In this document: positions 4,753-8,479 of the stretch, piece after piece | How the letters are laid out: every line of letters starts with the position of its first letter | How positions within the stretch are numbered: the stretch's first letter is position 1 | DNA from: Beijerinckiaceae bacterium | GTDB lineage: Bacteria > Pseudomonadota > Alphaproteobacteria > Rhizobiales > Beijerinckiaceae | Assembly (NCBI GenBank): GCA_947455285.1 | Contig: CANGOK010000141.1 | Span: forward strand, 1-8,479 | DNA: 8,479 bases | Direction: 5' to 3' | Made by a program: the position numbers and the translations under genes | Notes under the pieces: model-generated | Seen by the model: only the letters and a program-made list of their open reading frames with translations | Told to the model about the DNA's origin: nothing | The model's database searches: none

Positions 4753-5331
4753 GGACGGTTTGTCGCCCCCTTTCGCCAGATGATCGCGAAAGCCGCCTGC
4801 ATCAGGCAAGCGGGCGAGGAACTGGGCGATTTCATAGCGGGTGCGCAGGATGAATATCGTGCGGTTGCGCCGCTCCCGTTCAATGGTTCCCATGATGCGC
4901 GGCGCGACCTCGTTCGAAAAGTTCAGGATGTCGCGAAAACGCGGCAGTCTCAGACGTTGCACGAGACTCAGGTTGGACTTGCCATTGACCGGCGCGCGGA
5001 TCGCTTGGCGAAGCACTGCAAGCGCGCAGACCGTGACGGGCAGGTCGACCCAGATGAACCAGTCGGCCCTTGGAACGCGCAAGTCGAAGGTGGCGACATC
5101 GTTGCCGGTCATCACCCAGTCGGCTTCCTCGGCGAGGGTGCGAATGCGTTTGCGCCAGGCTGAAGGATCTCCTGCGCCCTCGAAAGCGGCCTGCTCCTGC
5201 TCGATATCGATCAGGGGAAGAGAGAAGCGTTGCGATATGAGCTTTGCGATGCGGCCCCGCCCAGAGCCGCGATTGCCCACCACGAGCACGCGCCGCGGCG
5301 GCTCAACCTGAAACCGGCGCGGTAGCTCCAT
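4747..5331 (-). CDS. P-loop NMP-kinase-like protein with degenerate Walker A, function unknown
   Basis: I do not recognise this 194-residue protein as a named gene. Its layout resembles the adenylate-kinase-like P-loop proteins often labelled 'AAA family ATPase' or 'topology modulation protein'. An N-terminal strand and glycine loop RRVLVVGNRGSGRG (13-26) are followed by a helix. Next come DWVMTGND (71-78), an Arg pair before a third strand, VPRADWFIWVDLP (86-98), then CALAVLRQAI (102-111) and a basic C-terminal half. The Walker A is altered: where GxxGSGK[ST] is expected it has R25 and G26, so the phosphate-binding lysine and the Mg-coordinating Ser/Thr are both replaced. It starts at the ATG at 5331 with GAGGGA 4 nt upstream. 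Only 15 bp separate it from the lipA stop, so it is surely in the lipA transcript. Active kinase, nucleotide-binding regulator and pseudoenzyme all remain possible. Confidence 0.8.
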   Translation of the reverse strand: MELPRRFQVEPPRRVLVVGNRGSGRGRIAKLISQRFSLPLIDIEQEQAAFEGAGDPSAWRKRIRTLAEEADWVMTGNDVATFDLRVPRADWFIWVDLPVTVCALAVLRQAIRAPVNGKSNLSLVQRLRLPRFRDILNFSNEVAPRIMGTIERERRNRTIFILRTRYEIAQFLARLPDAGGFRDHLAKGGDKPSS

Positions 5332-5346
5332 ATGATCCCTCGAGTG

Positions 5347-6339
5347 TTACTGGGTTCGCGCGAGCCTCGCCGCCTTAAGCTTGGCGAAATCCTCCCCCGC
5401 ATGATGGGAAGACCGCGTAAGCGGAGAAGCCGATACCAGCAGAAACCCCTTCGCCCCCGCTACGGTTTCATAGGACTTGAATTCTTCCGGCGTAACGAAG
5501 CGCAGCACCGGATGATGCTTTCGGGTGGGCTGGAGATATTGGCCGATGGTGAGGAAATCCACATCGGCTGAGCGCAGGTCATCCATGAGCTGGAGCACTT
5601 CGTTGCGCTCCTCGCCAAGCCCCACCATGATCCCTGACTTGGTGAAAATGGTCGGATCAAGCTCCTTCACCCGCTGCAGCAGACGGATGGAGTGGAAGTA
5701 GCGGGCGCCGGGGCGCACGTTCAGATATTTTGAGGGAACCGTCTCCAGATTGTGGTTGAAGACGTCAGGCCGGGCCGCAACCACAACCTCGAGCGCGCCT
5801 TCCTTGCGCAGGAAGTCAGGCGTCAGGATCTCGATCGTGGTTCCCGGCGAGCGGGCGCGAATAGCCAGAATGGTCTGCGCAAAATGCTCCGCTCCGCCAT
5901 CGGCGAGATCGTCGCGGTCGACTGAGGTGATGACCACATGGCTGAGGCCGAGCTTGGCGACGGCGTCAGCGACCTTCTCGGGTTCGGAGACATCGAGCGG
6001 CGCAGGCATGCCCGTGCGCACGTTGCAGAAGGCGCAGGCGCGCGTGCAGGTGTCGCCCATGATCATGAAGGTGGCGTGCTTCTTCTCCCAGCACTCGCCC
6101 ATGTTCGGGCAGCCAGCCTCCTCGCAGACCGTGACGAGGTTATGCTCCTTCACGATGCGGTTGGTCTCGGCCCATTGCGCCGAACCCGGCGCCTTGACCC
6201 TGATCCAGTCCGGCTTGCGTAGCAGGGGCTGATCGGGCCGGTGGGCCTTCTCGGGATGACGAGGCTTTTCGGAAGGCTTGGCCTCGCCTGCGCCAGCCTG
6301 CCGGCGGGGATCCTTGTCGATGTCGAAGACGACTGCCAT
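5347..6339 (-). CDS. lipA: Lipoyl synthase LipA (radical SAM)
   Basis: This 330-residue enzyme inserts two sulfurs at C6 and C8 of octanoyl groups on E2 and GcvH proteins, sacrificing an auxiliary iron-sulfur cluster. C72, C77 and C83 (in TVCEEAGCPNMGEC) hold the auxiliary cluster. C98, C102 and C105 (CTRACAFC) are the radical SAM CxxxCxxC motif. The C-terminal RSSHHAGEDF (309-318) contains the serine that ligates the auxiliary cluster; the residue after RSS is His where Tyr is common. ITSVDRDDLADGGA (137-150), PDVFNHNLETV (191-201) and GLGE (240-243) also fit. The first 40 residues are a charged, low-complexity N-terminal extension normal for alphaproteobacteria. The ATG at 6339 has a weak CAGGA about 9 nt upstream. 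Sharing the locus with lpdA is functionally coherent: LpdA reoxidises the dihydrolipoyl groups whose precursor LipA builds. Confidence 0.97.
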   Translation of the reverse strand: MAVVFDIDKDPRRQAGAGEAKPSEKPRHPEKAHRPDQPLLRKPDWIRVKAPGSAQWAETNRIVKEHNLVTVCEEAGCPNMGECWEKKHATFMIMGDTCTRACAFCNVRTGMPAPLDVSEPEKVADAVAKLGLSHVVITSVDRDDLADGGAEHFAQTILAIRARSPGTTIEILTPDFLRKEGALEVVVAARPDVFNHNLETVPSKYLNVRPGARYFHSIRLLQRVKELDPTIFTKSGIMVGLGEERNEVLQLMDDLRSADVDFLTIGQYLQPTRKHHPVLRFVTPEEFKSYETVAGAKGFLLVSASPLTRSSHHAGEDFAKLKAARLARTQ

Positions 6340-6380
6340 GGGTCAGGTCCTGATGTGCGGCGCCGCCGCTTGGTTTCGCT

Positions 6381-6409
6381 ATCTAGGCCGCGCCGAGGGC
6401 GCGCGCAAT
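6381..6409 (-). promoter_or_regulatory. Candidate promoter of lipA
   Basis: On the minus strand ATTGCG (complement of 6404-6409), a 17-nt spacer and CTAGAT (complement of 6381-6386) approximate the rhizobial sigma-70 consensus CTTGAC-N17-CTATAT. The -10 matches at 5 of 6 positions; the -35 only at the TTG core. Transcription would start near 6374, giving a leader of about 35 nt. The spacer itself forms a 6-bp hairpin (CGCGCC at 6389-6394 with GGCGCG at 6398-6403), which could instead act on read-through from the upstream gene. The -35 overlaps that gene's stop codon. Confidence 0.3.
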
Positions 6410-7104
6410 CATTGCCTGCGCGGGGCTGCCCTGCGCGCATCGCCGGGCGTGCCAAGCCAGATGACATGCCTGCGCCCGCTTTTGCCCCGATGCGCCTTGG
6501 CGGTCGTCTCCTCGACCGCAAAGCCAGCGCGGGAGAAGCGCTCAGCGAAGGCCCTGTCAGGCCCCTGCGACCAAATCGCCAGAACGCCGCCGCCAGTGAG
6601 GGCGCGGCGGGCGCGTGCGAGGCCTGCGAGGCTGTAGAGGCCGTCGTTTGAAGCGCGCGTCAGACCATCAGGACCATTGTCGACGTCGAGCAGGATTGCG
6701 TCCCAACCCCCTGCCCCGATCAGATCGGCGACATCCGCGACCTCGACCGTCACACGCGGGTCATCAAGGCAACCGTTGAAGAGCGGCGCCATGGGACCGC
6801 GCGCCCAGTGGACGACCGCAGGCAACAGCTCCGCCACAACGACCTCCGCCCCTGGACCGAGCACGGAAAGCGCGGCGCGCAGAGTGAAGCCCATGCCGAG
6901 GCCGCCAATGAGAATGCGGGGCTTTTTACGCCCGGCGATCCTTGCGCAGGCGAGCGTCGCCAGCGCCTCTTCGGAGCCGCTGAGGCGGCTGTTCATCAAC
7001 TCGGCGCCAGCGAGGCGGATGGAGAACTCGTCGCCGCGTTGCGACAGCTTGAGTTCTCCCCCGCCCGGTATCTCCGTTCGGTCGAGATGGACCCAAGGGA
7101 TCAT
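6409..7104 (-). CDS. Spermidine-synthase-like Rossmann methyltransferase-fold protein
   Basis: This 231-residue protein matches a family commonly labelled 'spermidine synthase' in alphaproteobacteria, with a short beta N-terminus (MIPWVHLD, PGGGELKL) followed by a class I SAM-binding fold. Landmarks are LMNSRLSGSEEALA at 36-49, the nucleotide loop ILIGGLGMGFTLRAAL at 64-79, the acidic end of strand 2, VVVAELLPAVVHWARG (88-103, E92), and ILLDVDNGPDGLT at 137-149. True aminopropyltransferases carry GGGDG and a DSTDP-like loop with a catalytic Asp. Here the loops read GGLGMG and DVDNGP, so polyamine synthesis is doubtful and the substrate is unknown. It starts one base after the lpdA stop with no visible Shine-Dalgarno, so translation probably depends on ribosomes terminating at lpdA. 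The last residues are Arg/Ala-rich. lipA begins 69 bp downstream. Confidence 0.85.
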   Translation of the reverse strand: MIPWVHLDRTEIPGGGELKLSQRGDEFSIRLAGAELMNSRLSGSEEALATLACARIAGRKKPRILIGGLGMGFTLRAALSVLGPGAEVVVAELLPAVVHWARGPMAPLFNGCLDDPRVTVEVADVADLIGAGGWDAILLDVDNGPDGLTRASNDGLYSLAGLARARRALTGGGVLAIWSQGPDRAFAERFSRAGFAVEETTAKAHRGKSGRRHVIWLGTPGDARRAAPRRQ

Positions 7105-7105
7105 G

Positions 7106-8479
7106 TCAGCTGTGGATCACGCGCCCATAGGCGTCCATCACGGCCTCATGCATCATTTCGGACAGGGTCGGATGCGGGAAGACGGTGTGGATCAGCTCTT
7201 CTTCCGTGGTCTCGCAGTTCATGGCGATGACATAGCCCTGAATGAGCTCGGTCACTTCCGCGCCGACCATATGAGCGCCAAGCAGCTTGCCCGTCTTGGC
7301 GTCAAAGATGGTCTTCACGAGGCCGTCAGGCTCGCCAAGCGCGATGGCCTTGCCGTTGCCCACGAAGGAGAAGCGGCCAACCTTGACCGTATAGCCCGCT
7401 TCCTTCGCCTTCGCCTCGGTGAGGCCGACGCTCGCCACCTGCGGATGACAATAGGTGCAGCCGGGAATCATGGCCTTGTCCATGGCGTGGGTATGCAGGC
7501 CCTTGATCGTCTCGATGCAGATCACGCCCTCGTGCTCCGCCTTGTGGGCGAGCATGGGCGGGCCGGCGACGTCGCCGATGGCGTAGACGCCGGGGACATT
7601 GGTGCGGCCAAGACCGTCGGTCACGATGGCGCCGCGATCCATCTTCACGCCGAGCTTTTCAAGCCCGAGGTTCTCGGTGTTACAGACGACGCCCACAGCG
7701 GAAATCATGCGTTCCGCCTTGAGGGTCTGCTTCACGCCCTTGTCGTCCTCCACCGTGCAGGTGACGTCATTGGCGCCCTTCTCGACCTTCACCACCTTGG
7801 TGGAGGTCATGATCTTGATGCCCGCCTTCTCGAACCGCTTGCGCGCGATGGCCGCGATCTCGGCGTCTTCGACCGGCATGATCTGCGGCAGCACTTCGAC
7901 GACCGTCACTTCGGCGCCCATGGTGGCGTAGAAGCTGGCGAATTCGATGCCGATGGCGCCCGAGCCCATGACGATGAGCGACTTCGGGAAGGCCGAGGGA
8001 ACCATGGCCTCGAAATAGGTCCAGATCAGCTTGCCATCAGGCTCGATGCCCGGCAGCACGCGCGGACGCGCGCCGGTGGCCACGATGATGTGCTTGGCCT
8101 GATAGGTCCCCGCCCCCAGCACGCCCTTCGGCACGGCGTTCTGCGGCTGAACGACCGGCTTGGTCGAGGGGCCGACCGTGACTTCGCCGACCTTGGAGAT
8201 GGTCGCCTCGCCCCAGATCACATCGACCTTGTTCTTCTTGAGCAGGAAGGCGACGCCGCCGTTGAGCTGCGCAGAGACGCCGCGTGAACGCTTCACGACA
8301 GCGGCCGGATCAAAGGTCACCTTGCCCTCGATCTTGAGGCCATAGGCCTCGGGATGCTGGGCGTAGTGATAGATTTCAGCCGAGCGCAGCAGCGCCTTGG
8401 TGGGGATGCAGCCCCAGTTGAGGCAGATGCCGCCCAGATGCTCGCGCTCGACGAGCGCAGTCTTGAAGCCGAGCTGCGC
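7106..8479 (-). CDS. lpdA: Dihydrolipoyl dehydrogenase (E3), 5' end outside window
   Basis: E3 reoxidises dihydrolipoyl groups of 2-oxoacid dehydrogenase complexes with NAD+ through FAD and a redox disulfide. The frame is open to the right edge. The 457 visible residues begin AQLGFKTALVEREHLGG, so only about 20 N-terminal residues with the FAD GxGxxG motif are missing. A GTG at 8320 is in frame but is not the start, because the active-site segment GGICLNWGCIPTK (visible residues 16-28, redox pair C19/C24) lies upstream of it. The NAD domain has GSGAIG (172-177), the second FAD motif is VYAIGDVAG (298-306), and the dimer-interface catalytic pair is HPTLSE (436-441; H436, E441). It ends in YGRVIHS. 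In related genomes it follows pdhA-pdhB-pdhC, so the pyruvate dehydrogenase genes may lie just beyond the right edge; that is inference. Confidence 0.96.
   Translation of the reverse strand, partial: AQLGFKTALVEREHLGGICLNWGCIPTKALLRSAEIYHYAQHPEAYGLKIEGKVTFDPAAVVKRSRGVSAQLNGGVAFLLKKNKVDVIWGEATISKVGEVTVGPSTKPVVQPQNAVPKGVLGAGTYQAKHIIVATGARPRVLPGIEPDGKLIWTYFEAMVPSAFPKSLIVMGSGAIGIEFASFYATMGAEVTVVEVLPQIMPVEDAEIAAIARKRFEKAGIKIMTSTKVVKVEKGANDVTCTVEDDKGVKQTLKAERMISAVGVVCNTENLGLEKLGVKMDRGAIVTDGLGRTNVPGVYAIGDVAGPPMLAHKAEHEGVICIETIKGLHTHAMDKAMIPGCTYCHPQVASVGLTEAKAKEAGYTVKVGRFSFVGNGKAIALGEPDGLVKTIFDAKTGKLLGAHMVGAEVTELIQGYVIAMNCETTEEELIHTVFPHPTLSEMMHEAVMDAYGRVIHS

Noticed and set aside
4671..4883. A 71-residue N-terminal extension of ratA
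   Set aside because: It runs into the coding region of the upstream P-loop gene in another frame and lacks START-family similarity; the ATG at 4670 has its own Shine-Dalgarno.
6677..8287. A 536-codon open frame on the plus strand, opposite lpdA and the methyltransferase-like gene
   Set aside because: It is antisense to two proteins with clear family motifs. Its composition (runs of His, Asp, Gly, Arg, Ala) is what the opposite strand of a GC-rich gene gives, and no motif or ribosome binding site supports it.
8318..8320. GTG as the start of lpdA
   Set aside because: The redox-active CLNWGC segment and part of the FAD domain are encoded upstream in the same open frame, so the gene continues past the right edge.
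1..8479. CRISPR array, tRNA/rRNA gene, insertion sequence or attachment site
   Set aside because: I saw no regularly spaced repeats, no tRNA-like cloverleaf or rRNA sequence, no transposase or integrase fragment, and no flanking duplications.

Overview
The window is a chromosomal housekeeping segment from a GC-rich alphaproteobacterium, most likely of the order Hyphomicrobiales (Rhizobiales). Two things point there: a fused ispDF gene, and the gene order lpdA, lipA, ratA (COQ10-like), cinA/pncC, ispDF, dusB/nifR3, ntrB. I know this order, with minor insertions, from Rhizobium, Agrobacterium and Brucella relatives. The genus cannot be settled from the sequence alone.

Layout, left to right. 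On the minus strand are the first 20 codons of a probable ntrB and the complete dusB. These form one operon whose junction reads TGACATG. A 130-bp divergent spacer follows, with a probable dusB promoter that would give a leaderless mRNA. On the plus strand come ispDF, a 66-bp GC-rich palindromic element, and a single-domain cinA/pncC. The pncC stop codon directly abuts the stop codon of a convergent gene for a gentisate/salicylate 1,2-dioxygenase-type bicupin. The rest is minus strand and co-directional. In transcription order it reads lpdA (5' end outside the window), a spermidine-synthase-like methyltransferase-fold gene, lipA, an NMP-kinase-like gene with a degenerate Walker A motif, ratA, and then the dioxygenase.

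Functionally, lipA makes the lipoyl group and lpdA reoxidises it in the 2-oxoacid dehydrogenases. RatA/COQ10 is a ubiquinone-binding START-fold protein, so this side is about central respiration. IspDF supplies two steps of the MEP isoprenoid pathway, which also feeds quinone side chains. PncC salvages NMN, DusB modifies tRNA, and NtrB opens the nitrogen-regulation operon. The aromatic-ring dioxygenase is the gene that does not belong to this set and is probably an accessory insertion.

I see no mobile element, CRISPR array, tRNA or rRNA, and no gap over 150 bp. No clear new multi-gene system is visible. The points worth a second look are the dioxygenase and its active-site pattern, the NMP-kinase-like protein with the altered P-loop, and several small regulatory structures at gene junctions.
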